The notes beneath the pieces were generated by a model. The model had not been told where the DNA came from, did no database searches, and worked only from the letters and a program-made list of their open reading frames with translations. The translations under genes were made by a program, and so were the position numbers. A stretch of 10,451 nucleotides of DNA, taken from NCBI GenBank assembly GCA_946886325.1, contig CAMPIK010000044.1, positions 1-10,451 of the forward strand, read 5' to 3'. This document shows, one piece after another, positions 1 through 5,907 of the stretch. This DNA comes from an uncultured Shinella sp. (GTDB lineage Bacteria > Pseudomonadota > Alphaproteobacteria > Rhizobiales > Rhizobiaceae). Within the stretch, counting starts at the first letter, position 1. The number at the start of each line of letters is the position of its first letter.

Positions 1-1
1 T

Positions 2-652
2 GCGGGTACCGGCGAATTCATGCCGACGGAAGACGTCGCGATCTCGATGCGCAAGGTGACGGCGAAGGCGATCGAGCGCATCGCGCGAGCGTCGTTCGAA
101 CTCGCCCGCGTGCGGCGCCGCAAGGTGACGGCCGTGCACAAGGCGAATGCCTTTGTACTGACCGACGGGTTGTTCCTGAAAGAGGTGCGCAAGATCGCCG
201 CCCTCTATCCGGACGTCGAACTCGAAGAGGTGCTGATCGACGCCATGGCGGCACTGCTGGTGCGCGACGCCAGCCGCTACGACGTCATCTGCACGACCAA
301 CTTCTACGGCGACACGCTCTCCGACCTCGCCTCGGAACTCTCGGGCAGCCTCGGGCTTGGCGGTTCGCTGAATGCCGGCACGGACCATGCGGCCGCGCAG
401 GCCCAGCACGGATCGGCTCCGGACATTGCCGGCAAGGACAAGGCCAACCCGACGTCGATGATCCTCTCGGCGGCCATGCTGCTTCGCTGGCACGGAGAGC
501 GGAGCGGCGACGCGCGTTACGTCGAGGCCGCAAGTGCCATCGAGCAGGTGATCGACCGCGTCCTCTCGGACGTCTCAACCTGCACCGGCGATCTCGGCGG
601 GCCGCTCGGCACGCGGCAGTTCACCGAAACGGTGGTCGCCGCGCTTTCCTGA
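2..652 (+). CDS. isocitrate/isopropylmalate dehydrogenase family protein, C-terminal part (5' end outside window)
   Basis: The reading frame is open from the first base of the window, so the gene is cut at its 5' end. The ATG at 20 is internal: the residues before it and across it (AGTGEFMPTEDVA) are conserved family sequence. Members are NAD(P)- and metal-dependent beta-decarboxylating dehydrogenases of (R)-malate-type acids (isocitrate, 3-isopropylmalate, homoisocitrate, tartrate). Visible signatures are the catalytic Lys segment TAVHKANAFVLTDGLF, the metal-binding Asp region DAMAALLVR and TTNFYGDTLSDLASE, and the nucleotide-site segment HGSAPDIAGKDKANPTSM. The VHKAN...TDGLF form looks more like the isocitrate/homoisocitrate branch than leucine-biosynthesis LeuB (VDKAN). 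The usual PSANIG-like loop reads GGSLNAG, so the substrate is uncertain. It ends convergently with the rraA-like gene. The lack of leuC/leuD neighbours and the catabolic surroundings argue for a catabolic role, which is inference. Confidence 0.88.
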   Translation, partial: AGTGEFMPTEDVAISMRKVTAKAIERIARASFELARVRRRKVTAVHKANAFVLTDGLFLKEVRKIAALYPDVELEEVLIDAMAALLVRDASRYDVICTTNFYGDTLSDLASELSGSLGLGGSLNAGTDHAAAQAQHGSAPDIAGKDKANPTSMILSAAMLLRWHGERSGDARYVEAASAIEQVIDRVLSDVSTCTGDLGGPLGTRQFTETVVAALS

Positions 653-662
653 ATCCGAAACG

Positions 663-697
663 AAAAAAGGCGCCGGGGGACCTGACCACCCGGCGCC
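663..697 (-). terminator. Rho-independent terminator of the leftward dehydrogenase/aldolase operon
   Basis: A perfect 9-bp inverted repeat, GGCGCCGGG (669-677) and CCCGGCGCC (689-697), has an 11-nt loop. Read on the - strand it is followed at once by six T (A-run at 663-668 on +), the classic intrinsic terminator form. It lies 36 nt after the rraA-like stop codon. On the + strand no T-run follows, so it would stop the rightward gene less efficiently. Confidence 0.82.
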
Positions 698-703
698 AGT
701 CGA

Positions 704-723
704 ATGCGGCCCGCAAGCCGCAT
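704..723. repeat. second small hairpin in the convergent gap
   Basis: A perfect 7-bp inverted repeat, ATGCGGC (704-710) and GCCGCAT (717-723), has a 6-nt loop CCGCAA. It sits between the rraA-like stop and the main terminator and has no T-run on either side. It could protect the 3' end of the leftward mRNA or help terminate the rightward gene. Confidence 0.4.
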
Positions 724-732
724 CGGGGTTCG

Positions 733-1227
733 TCAATCCGTGCCGTGCACCGGCTTGTCCGCGACCAGCACGCCGTCTGAATCCGCGTAGAGATAGTCTC
801 CGGTGCGGAACAGGATATTGCCGAGCCGCAGCGGCACGTCGCGCGTGCCGTGGCCGGTCTTGCCGCTCTTCTTCGGCGCCTGCCCGAGCGCCATCACGCA
901 GAAATCCATGTCGTTCAGTTCGGCGCTGTCGCGGATCGCGCCGTTGATCAGGATGCCGCGCCAGCCGTTCGACAGGCCGAGACCGGCAATCACGTCGCCG
1001 ACCAGCGCGCAGCGCAGCGACCCGCCGCCGTCGACGACCAGCACCTTGCCGGTCCCGTCGCCTTCCAGCGTCTGCTTGAGCAGGCGGTTGTCCTCGAAAG
1101 TCTTCAGCGTGACGATCTCGCCGTGGAATCCGGAGCGCTTGCCGAAGGACTTCCACTGCATCTCGCAGAAGCGCACGTCGTCGTCGTTGGTGTCCACAAG
1201 GTCCGCCGTCTTGATGATTTCAGTCAC
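733..1227 (-). CDS. rraA: RraA-family protein, probable HMG/CHA-type aldolase rather than RNase E regulator
   Basis: This 164-aa protein matches the usual length of RraA (about 160 aa). Family marks are FEDN (44-47), the VLVVDGGGS segment (62-70), an NGAIRD turn (95-100) and GDYLYAD near the C-terminus. Family members are either inhibitors of RNase E (E. coli RraA) or metal-dependent class II aldolases that split 4-hydroxy-4-methyl-2-oxoglutarate into two pyruvates, or the carboxylated analogue into pyruvate and oxaloacetate. Here Asp78-X20-Arg99-Asp100-X2-Glu103 is present, the metal/catalytic pattern of the aldolases; E. coli RraA has Gln after that Arg. An aldolase or oxaloacetate decarboxylase role is therefore favoured (inference). 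The GTG start overlaps the upstream TGA (GTGA), which suggests translational coupling. It is the last gene of the operon and is followed by a strong terminator. Confidence 0.87.
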   Translation of the reverse strand: MTEIIKTADLVDTNDDDVRFCEMQWKSFGKRSGFHGEIVTLKTFEDNRLLKQTLEGDGTGKVLVVDGGGSLRCALVGDVIAGLGLSNGWRGILINGAIRDSAELNDMDFCVMALGQAPKKSGKTGHGTRDVPLRLGNILFRTGDYLYADSDGVLVADKPVHGTD

Positions 1228-2201
1228 GATTTCTCCTCCGTCTTCGGCGCGGCGAGCACCCGAAGGGGTGATCCGGCACGCCAGGCTTTGATGTTCTCGA
1301 CCGTGTCGCGGTAGAAGGCGGCATAGGCGCCTTCGGTGACGTAGCCGAGATGCGGGGTCAGCACGGTGTTCGGCACGGTGCGCAGCGGATGGTCGGCCGG
1401 CAGCGGCTCGATGTCGTAGACGTCGAGACCCGCCTTGATGCGTCCCTCTTCGAGCGCCGCGACCAGAGCGGCCTCCTCGACCAGCGGGCCGCGCGATGTA
1501 TTGATCAGGAAGGCGCCCGGCTTCATCAGGGCAATCTCGGCCGCCGAGACCACATGCCGGCTGCGCTCGCCGAGGATGAGATGCAGCGACACCACGTCCG
1601 CCTCGCGAAACAGCGTCTCCTTGTCGACGCGCCGCGCGTCGGCCTCGGCCGCCCGCTCGTCCGTCAGGTTCTGGCTCCAGGCGATGACCTCCATGCCGAA
1701 GGCCTTTGCGATCGGCACCATGCGGGAGCCGAGCTTGCCGAGACCGACGAGACCGAGCGTCTTGCCGCCGAGGATGGTGCCGACCGTCTTCTGCCAGCCG
1801 CCCTGGCGGACCCGCTGATCCTCCTCGGGAATGGACCGGGCGAGCGACAGGATCAGCCCCCAGGCCATTTCCGGCGTCGCATGGGCGGATTCGCCGGCGA
1901 AGGTGTGGCAGACGGTGATGCCCTGCGCCACCGCCGCCTCCATGTCGATGGTCCGCACCCGCGCGCCGGTGACGACGACGAGCTTCAGCCGCGGCAGCCG
2001 CGCGATCAGGCTTGCCGGCAGCGGCATGCGCTCGCGCATCAGGCAGAGCACGTCGAAACCGGCCAGCTTTTCGGCCGCCGCATCTTCCGTCGCAAGGTTG
2101 TCTCCGAAGCGCACGACCTCGCAATCGTCGCCGAGCGAGGCCCAGTCGGCAAGCGACAGCGCCACGTCCTGATAGTCGTCGAGTATCGCGATGCGCAGCA
2201 T
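1224..2201 (-). CDS. D-isomer-specific 2-hydroxyacid dehydrogenase
   Basis: This 325-aa NAD(P)-dependent cytosolic enzyme belongs to the D-2-hydroxyacid dehydrogenase/PGDH/formate dehydrogenase superfamily. It interconverts a D-2-hydroxy acid and its 2-oxo acid. The Rossmann motif GLGKLG is at 153-158. The catalytic triad of the family is complete: Arg237 in NTSRGPL, Glu265 in DVYDIEPLP and His284 in LTPHLG. The ATG at 2201 is chosen because MLRIAILDDYQ is a typical family N-terminus. A longer reading back to 2303 would run through the upstream gene and adds unrelated Arg/Ser-rich residues. The gene starts 4 nt after the upstream stop, with a GGAAAGG-like ribosome site inside that gene, and its TGA overlaps the next GTG. 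The substrate is not readable. The pairing with an Ldh-family dehydrogenase suggests that both act on the same 2-oxo acid with opposite stereochemistry (inference). Confidence 0.92.
   Translation of the reverse strand: MLRIAILDDYQDVALSLADWASLGDDCEVVRFGDNLATEDAAAEKLAGFDVLCLMRERMPLPASLIARLPRLKLVVVTGARVRTIDMEAAVAQGITVCHTFAGESAHATPEMAWGLILSLARSIPEEDQRVRQGGWQKTVGTILGGKTLGLVGLGKLGSRMVPIAKAFGMEVIAWSQNLTDERAAEADARRVDKETLFREADVVSLHLILGERSRHVVSAAEIALMKPGAFLINTSRGPLVEEAALVAALEEGRIKAGLDVYDIEPLPADHPLRTVPNTVLTPHLGYVTEGAYAAFYRDTVENIKAWRAGSPLRVLAAPKTEEKS
1232..1239 (-). promoter_or_regulatory. ribosome binding site fixing the GTG start of the rraA-like gene
   Basis: The - strand reads GGAGGAGA ending 4 nt before GTG at 1227; the GGAGG core is 7 nt away. 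It lies inside the last codons of the upstream dehydrogenase gene. There is no ATG nearby in this frame, so this site decides the start. Confidence 0.75.
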
Positions 2202-2205
2202 GGCC

Positions 2206-3291
2206 TTAGACCTTTCCGAGGGCGTCGATGTCGAGGTCGATGCCGGCAAGCGTCGCCTGCTCGCGCAGCATCGCCAGATCGTCCTCGCCGAGCGGAATGC
2301 CATCCTGAAGCCGCGTTGCCATGCGGGCGGCTTCCGGCTCGCCCGGCATCAGGATCGGCTGGCTCTCGTCGACGCGCGGGCAGTCCCGCGCCCGGCCGAC
2401 GAGGTCGTCCATGCGACCGGCATAGGAGGTGCGGTCGAGAAAGAGGTCGGGCTTGAAGGCGATGACGCTGTGGCCGACATTCTGCGGCCGGTCGAGGCCG
2501 CGATACTGGTCGCCGACCTGGCCGCCATAGGCCGAGCCGCTCATCACGCCGGCGATCACCTCCATCATCAGCGACAGGCCGGAGCCCTTCGGGCCGCCGA
2601 GCGGCAGCACGATGCCCTCATAGGCCCGGCGCGCATCCGTCGTCTCGCGGCCGTCGGCGTCGAGCGCCCAGCCGGCCGGAATGGGCTCGCCCTTCTGCGC
2701 CGCGCGCCGGATCTTTCCGCGCGCCACGACCGAGGTCGCCATGTCGAGGATGATCGGCGGCGCGCCATCGCCGCCCGGCGCACCGAAGGCAAAGGGACTG
2801 GTGCCGAGGAAGGGCGTCCTGCCGCCCCAGACCGGCATGCTCGGCGAGGCATTGGTGAAGACGAAGGCGGCATAACCGGCCTCGACGGCCTCCAGCAGAT
2901 AGGCGGCCGCCATGCCGAAATGGGTGCTGTTGCTGACCGAGGCGATGCCGATGCCGCATTGCGCCGCCGCGCCGATCGCCTCCTGTGTGGCGCGCCGCAT
3001 GACGAGGAAGCCGAGCCCGTTGTCGCCGTCCACATGCACCGCCGCCGGCATCGGCCGCGTGATCCGCAGGTCGGGCTTCGCCGTCACCAGGCCGCGGCGG
3101 ATGCGCTCGGCATAGATCGGCACGCGCGAAATACCATGGGTTCCGACACCGCGAAGATCGGCCAGCACGAGATAGTGCCCCACAAGCGCCGCATCCTCGG
3201 CCGGCACGCCGGTGGCAGCGAAGATGCCGGCAACGGCGGCTTTCAGCCGATCGGCATCGGCGTGGACTATCGTGGGCTGCGTCGCGGCCAT
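2206..3291 (-). CDS. Ldh-family oxidoreductase (malate/L-lactate/L-sulfolactate dehydrogenase type)
   Basis: This 361-aa protein has the full length of the Ldh_2 family, whose fold is unrelated to classical LDH/MDH. Relatives include ureidoglycolate dehydrogenase AllD, 2,3-diketogulonate reductase YiaK, sulfolactate dehydrogenase ComC and piperideine-carboxylate reductase. Family signatures in order are RGVGTHGISRVPIY (47-60, with His52), SNSTHFGMAA (120-129, His124), PVWGGRTPFLGTSPFAFG (153-170), ILDMATSVVARGKI (181-194) and GGPKGSGLSLMMEVIAG (232-248). The reaction is NAD(P)-linked oxidation of a 2-hydroxy acid or the reverse; the substrate cannot be assigned. The ATG at 3291 has an excellent ribosome site, GGAGGAGG (3300-3307 on +), 8 nt upstream. 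It is the first gene of the leftward operon, and the candidate operator lies about 60 nt before its start. Confidence 0.92.
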   Translation of the reverse strand: MAATQPTIVHADADRLKAAVAGIFAATGVPAEDAALVGHYLVLADLRGVGTHGISRVPIYAERIRRGLVTAKPDLRITRPMPAAVHVDGDNGLGFLVMRRATQEAIGAAAQCGIGIASVSNSTHFGMAAAYLLEAVEAGYAAFVFTNASPSMPVWGGRTPFLGTSPFAFGAPGGDGAPPIILDMATSVVARGKIRRAAQKGEPIPAGWALDADGRETTDARRAYEGIVLPLGGPKGSGLSLMMEVIAGVMSGSAYGGQVGDQYRGLDRPQNVGHSVIAFKPDLFLDRTSYAGRMDDLVGRARDCPRVDESQPILMPGEPEAARMATRLQDGIPLGEDDLAMLREQATLAGIDLDIDALGKV

Positions 3292-3395
3292 CGAGCGTTC
3301 CTCCTCCCAGAGACCTCACAAGAACGTTCGACCTAGCAGCAAAAATTCGCTTTGTATACTATTGTATCCAGAAATTCCGGACGACCTTTTCCCGG
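3292..3395 (-). promoter_or_regulatory. promoter/operator region of the dehydrogenase/aldolase operon
   Basis: This 104-bp gap separates the lysR-type stop from the first operon gene and is clearly AT-richer than its surroundings in the middle part (about 3340-3376). On the - strand it contains TACAAT, a fair -10 match (+ strand 3362-3367), without a convincing -35. It also contains the GTATAC-containing candidate operator listed separately. No terminator-like hairpin with a T-run is visible after the LysR gene, so read-through from lysR is possible. Confidence 0.5.
3351..3369. promoter_or_regulatory. candidate GntR operator (copy 1)
   Basis: The + strand reads TTTGTATACTATTGTATCC: arms GTATAC and GTATCC around a 4-nt spacer. 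The arms agree at 10 of 12 positions with the perfect inverted repeat upstream of gntR (5819-5834, read on the - strand), with the same spacing and the same flanking TTT. The site lies 59 nt before the ATG of the Ldh-family gene and overlaps the likely -10. Assignment to the GntR protein rather than LysR is inference. Confidence 0.5.
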
Positions 3396-4307
3396 TCAGG
3401 GCTGCGGCCCGTAGGACTTGCGGGCAAGCTCCAGGAAGGCCCGGATCGGCGCCGAAAGCGGGCTCGCAGAGCGGCGGACCGTCAGCAGCGTGCGGCGCGC
3501 CCAGGCGTCGGAAAGCCGCGCGCTGACGACGTCGGTTCCGGCGAGCAGATGCAGGCTCGTCGAGCGCAGGAAACCGATGCCGAAGCCTGCCTCGACCATG
3601 CGGACGAGCGACGGGAAGGTCTCGACATTGACCCGTTCGCCGAGGGTGCGGCCGCTTTCGCTGGCGGCAGCACTCAGCAGGCGGTCGAGCGCGCCGGAAT
3701 GGTGGATGCCGACCACCTCGTGCTCCACCACCTCGTCGAAGCCGACCGGCAGGCCGGACTGGAGGCGCGCCGCCAGGACATGATCCGGCGAGCAGAGCAC
3801 CATGACATTGTCGTCCTCGAAAATATCAGTCGAAAAGCGGGAGAAGTCGTAATTGTCGGCGACGATCGCCACGTCGGCCTGACCGTCGTCCATCGCGGCG
3901 AGCGCGAGTGCGGCCGACATTTCCTGGATCTCGAGGCCGATGCCAGGATGGGCGGCCGCATAGGTGGCGAGAAGTTCCGGCAGGCGGCCGGAGAGCGCCG
4001 AACTCGTGCAGGCAAGCCGAAGCGCGCCGCGGGTGCCGGTGGCGAAATCGACCAGGCTCGTGTTGAGATCGGCGATCTGGCGGAGGATCGCCCGGCAGCC
4101 CTCGACATAGACCTCGCCCGCCGGCGTCAGCCGCGCGCCCTGCAGGGACCGGTCGAAGAGGGCGACACCGAGACGCGATTCCAGTTCGCTGATCCGGCGG
4201 CTGACGGCCGAGGCCGCGATGTTCTCACGCTCCGCTGCGCGCCCGATCGAGCCGTATTGGGAGATGGCGACGACGAGGCGCGCCGTTACCGGATCGAACG
4301 GCTGCAT
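3396..4307 (-). CDS. LysR-family transcriptional regulator
   Basis: This 303-aa DNA-binding regulator has the normal family length. The N-terminal winged helix-turn-helix is at about residues 4-63, with SIGRAAERENIAASAVSRR and LESRLGVALFDRS being typical. The linker helix follows, then the LysR-substrate domain (about 90-300) beginning GALRLACTSSALSG, with RMVEAGFGIGFL near 220-240. The ATG at 4307 is backed by a CAGGGGG stretch 6 nt upstream and by alignment of the HTH to the expected N-terminus. The gene is codirectional with, and 104 bp upstream of, the dehydrogenase/aldolase operon rather than divergent from a target, which is the less common LysR arrangement. Its likely target is that operon, with a small carboxylate as effector (inference). 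Its first 83 bp overlap the small ORF upstream. Confidence 0.93.
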   Translation of the reverse strand: MQPFDPVTARLVVAISQYGSIGRAAERENIAASAVSRRISELESRLGVALFDRSLQGARLTPAGEVYVEGCRAILRQIADLNTSLVDFATGTRGALRLACTSSALSGRLPELLATYAAAHPGIGLEIQEMSAALALAAMDDGQADVAIVADNYDFSRFSTDIFEDDNVMVLCSPDHVLAARLQSGLPVGFDEVVEHEVVGIHHSGALDRLLSAAASESGRTLGERVNVETFPSLVRMVEAGFGIGFLRSTSLHLLAGTDVVSARLSDAWARRTLLTVRRSASPLSAPIRAFLELARKSYGPQP

Positions 4308-4533
4308 GGCTGCCCCCTGCCGATGCCGCCGGGGAGTCCGATGCGGCTATGCCTGCCGGAGCGGGCGCCGACTGCGCTTCTGCGTCCGCCGGTTCGGCGA
4401 TGCCGAGATCGCGACGGATCAGCCGCAGCGTCGCCTCGTTCATCGGCAACTGCCGATAGCTGTTGAAGCGCTGCACATAGTCGAAATACCGCTGCACGGC
4501 CTCGACGGCCTTCTTCAGAAGGAGCACGGACAT
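4225..4533 (-). CDS. small hypothetical protein overlapping the LysR gene
   Basis: This 102-aa ORF is not recognised. The ATG at 4533 follows GGAG with a 6-nt gap, a good ribosome site; an in-frame GTG at 4545 is an alternative. The first 50 residues (SVLLLKKAVEAVQRYFDYVQ, then FNSYRQLPMNEATLRLIRRD) look like a real amphipathic helical domain ending in LGI. The layout (YRQL..., then RRDLGI) faintly recalls small DUF1127-type proteins, but the match is too weak to claim. From about residue 52 the sequence becomes Ala/Ser/Pro-rich and then Arg-rich. The last 83 bp lie in another frame over the start of lysR, so the C-terminal part may be little more than run-on. The gene could be translationally coupled to lysR. 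No membrane segment or signal peptide is seen. Confidence 0.55.
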   Translation of the reverse strand: MSVLLLKKAVEAVQRYFDYVQRFNSYRQLPMNEATLRLIRRDLGIAEPADAEAQSAPAPAGIAASDSPAASAGGSHAAVRSGNGAPRRRHLPIRLDRARSGA

Positions 4534-4594
4534 GGTGTTCTCCACTCACTTGGCGAGGATCGATGACCATGGTTTAGCTCTTCCTGTTGCAGTG

Positions 4595-4640
4595 CGGTAG
4601 CGACGGTTGGCGAGGACGGCATCGCCGTTCGGCAATACCG
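4595..4640 (-). repeat. imperfect hairpin downstream of the AbrB-family gene
   Basis: In the 119-bp gap after the AbrB-family stop, arms CGGTA (4595-4599) and TACCG (4636-4640) enclose a second perfect stem, TGGCGA/TCGCC-like, with several mismatches between them. There is no T-run on the - strand, so a terminator role is weak. An mRNA 3'-end structure is as likely. Confidence 0.25.
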
Positions 4641-4652
4641 GGTCCGCACCCC

Positions 4653-5759
4653 CTAGCGGTCTTCTCCGGACGCCTTCGAGACCCGCAGCCAGACGGGAAG
4701 GATCAGCGGCGCCGCGATGACGATGATCACCACTCTGCACAGATGATGCAAGCTGACAAAGGCCGGATTCGCATCGAGCGAGATGGCGATCAGGCTCATT
4801 TCCGGCAATCCGCCCGGTACCAGCGCCAAGAGACCGATGGCGAAGGGGATATCGAGCACCGTCTCGAAAAGCGCCGCGAAGCCAACGGCCAAGGGAAGAC
4901 TGAAGGCGGTGAGCACGAAACCCAGCATGACGCCGGTCACGAGGATGCGCCGTTCGACGCCGGCGAAGTTCTGTCCGATGGAGGCGCCGATGACGACCTG
5001 TGCTGCGGCGAGGACGACGCCCGGCACCTCGGCCGCCGTGAGGCCAAGCAGATGGGCGGCCGCACTCAGGATCAGCGGGCCGGTAAGATTGGCCGCCGGC
5101 AGGCGCAGCCGCGGGCCGACGATGAGGCCGAGCACCATGCAGCCCAGCAGCACGACCGCGTCCTGCACCGACAGCGAGAACGCCCAGTGCACGGTGCGGT
5201 CGACCGGACCGGCGCCGATCGCCGAAAGCGCGCCGGACAGGGTGAGCGAGATCGGCACGGTGGCGATCAGAAGCACGAGCCGCGTCGCATGCACCATGCT
5301 GACGCTGCGCACATCCGCCCCGAAGGACGAGGCCATGACGATCATTTCGCTGAGGCCTCCCGGCATGCCGCTCAGCGCCGCCGTCGTCGGCTCGAGCCGC
5401 CCGAAGCGCCGGCAGGCGAAGATGCCGAAGGCCGCCGTGATCACGGTATAGACCGCAACCGCGGCAAGGCTCGTCCACCACTCGCCCGCATAGCGCACCA
5501 CCTCCGGCTTGAAGGCGCTGCCGACCATCAGGCCGATGACGGCGATCATCACGGCCCGCGGCCGCCGCGAGGCGGTGACGCGAACGCCCGCCATGGCAAG
5601 GCCGGTCGTCACGGCCATGGCGCCGAGCAGCCAGCCGAGCGGCAGGCCGAGGCTGTAGCCGGCATAGCCGCCGGCCGTTCCGAGTGCCAGCGTGCGCAGC
5701 GTATAGGCCGCCATCGCGCGGGAACTCAGAGGGTGCTTTTCGTTTCCGGATTCATGCAT
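4653..5759 (-). CDS. AbrB-family (duplicated-domain) integral membrane protein, putative carrier
   Basis: This 368-aa, very hydrophobic protein has about ten membrane segments. It belongs to the family databases call AbrB or 'ammonia monooxygenase', names that mislead: it has no SpoVT/AbrB DNA-binding fold. An internal duplication is visible. MPGGLSEM at 132-139, followed by A.S..A....VS..H..R and a run ending at P.SL (about 172), is repeated as VPGGLPEM at 314-321 with the same spacing to VS..H..R and P.IL (about 354). Each half also contains a GLPLGWLLGA- or RLPAANLTGP-like loop. The function is unproven; family genes often lie by carboxylate catabolism genes, so small-acid transport is inferred. 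The start is uncertain. ATG at 5759 gives a normal length but has no clear ribosome site; ATG at 5714 (353 aa) and ATG at 5822, inside the operator, are alternatives. It is divergent from gntR. Confidence 0.85.
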   Translation of the reverse strand: MHESGNEKHPLSSRAMAAYTLRTLALGTAGGYAGYSLGLPLGWLLGAMAVTTGLAMAGVRVTASRRPRAVMIAVIGLMVGSAFKPEVVRYAGEWWTSLAAVAVYTVITAAFGIFACRRFGRLEPTTAALSGMPGGLSEMIVMASSFGADVRSVSMVHATRLVLLIATVPISLTLSGALSAIGAGPVDRTVHWAFSLSVQDAVVLLGCMVLGLIVGPRLRLPAANLTGPLILSAAAHLLGLTAAEVPGVVLAAAQVVIGASIGQNFAGVERRILVTGVMLGFVLTAFSLPLAVGFAALFETVLDIPFAIGLLALVPGGLPEMSLIAISLDANPAFVSLHHLCRVVIIVIAAPLILPVWLRVSKASGEDR

Positions 5760-5907
5760 GGCTTGCGCCGCTATTCCTTGGGTTGCCGCAGGGAAGGACG
5801 TGTTGCCCTGACGGCGTCGCATACATTCGTATGCAAAATAACAAGGCCGTGGACAATCGTCTTTTCGTCCTGTAGCCGGAAAGCCTCGACAGGGGAGATG
5901 CCGAACC
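5760..5907. promoter_or_regulatory. divergent gntR / AbrB-family promoter region
   Basis: This 148-bp gap lies between divergently transcribed genes. It is AT-richer around 5820-5875 and carries the perfect inverted repeat at 5819-5834. I could not place a convincing -35/-10 pair in either direction. The gntR ribosome site AGGGGAG (5891-5897) ends 10 nt before its ATG. Confidence 0.55.
5819..5834. promoter_or_regulatory. candidate GntR operator (copy 2, perfect inverted repeat)
   Basis: GCATAC-ATTC-GTATGC is a perfect 6+4+6 inverted repeat, followed on the + strand by AAAA. It lies 59 nt before the AbrB-family ATG (5759) and 73 nt before the gntR ATG (5908). That fits autoregulation plus control of the divergent gene, as is common for FCD-type GntR proteins. 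A related site occurs at 3351-3369. Confidence 0.6.

Noticed and set aside
1224..2124. a long - strand frame continuing upstream of the RraA start through the D-2-hydroxyacid dehydrogenase gene (a fusion)
   Set aside because: The upstream part is out of frame with the real dehydrogenase and reads as Arg/Ala-rich nonsense. The GTG at 1227 with a strong ribosome site is the true start.
1350..3336. long + strand open frames (368 and 381 codons) over the two dehydrogenase genes
   Set aside because: They are mirror frames of coding DNA with strong GC bias at third positions; no ribosome sites or motifs.
3362..3367. sigma70-like promoter with TACAAT as -10 before the Ldh-family gene
   Set aside because: No acceptable -35 at 16-18 nt; mentioned in the regulatory region entry but not called as a separate promoter.
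4225..4533. assigning the small ORF to the DUF1127 family
   Set aside because: Only a loose resemblance (YR.L ... RRDLGI); the Trp/Arg pattern and length of DUF1127 proteins are not matched well enough.
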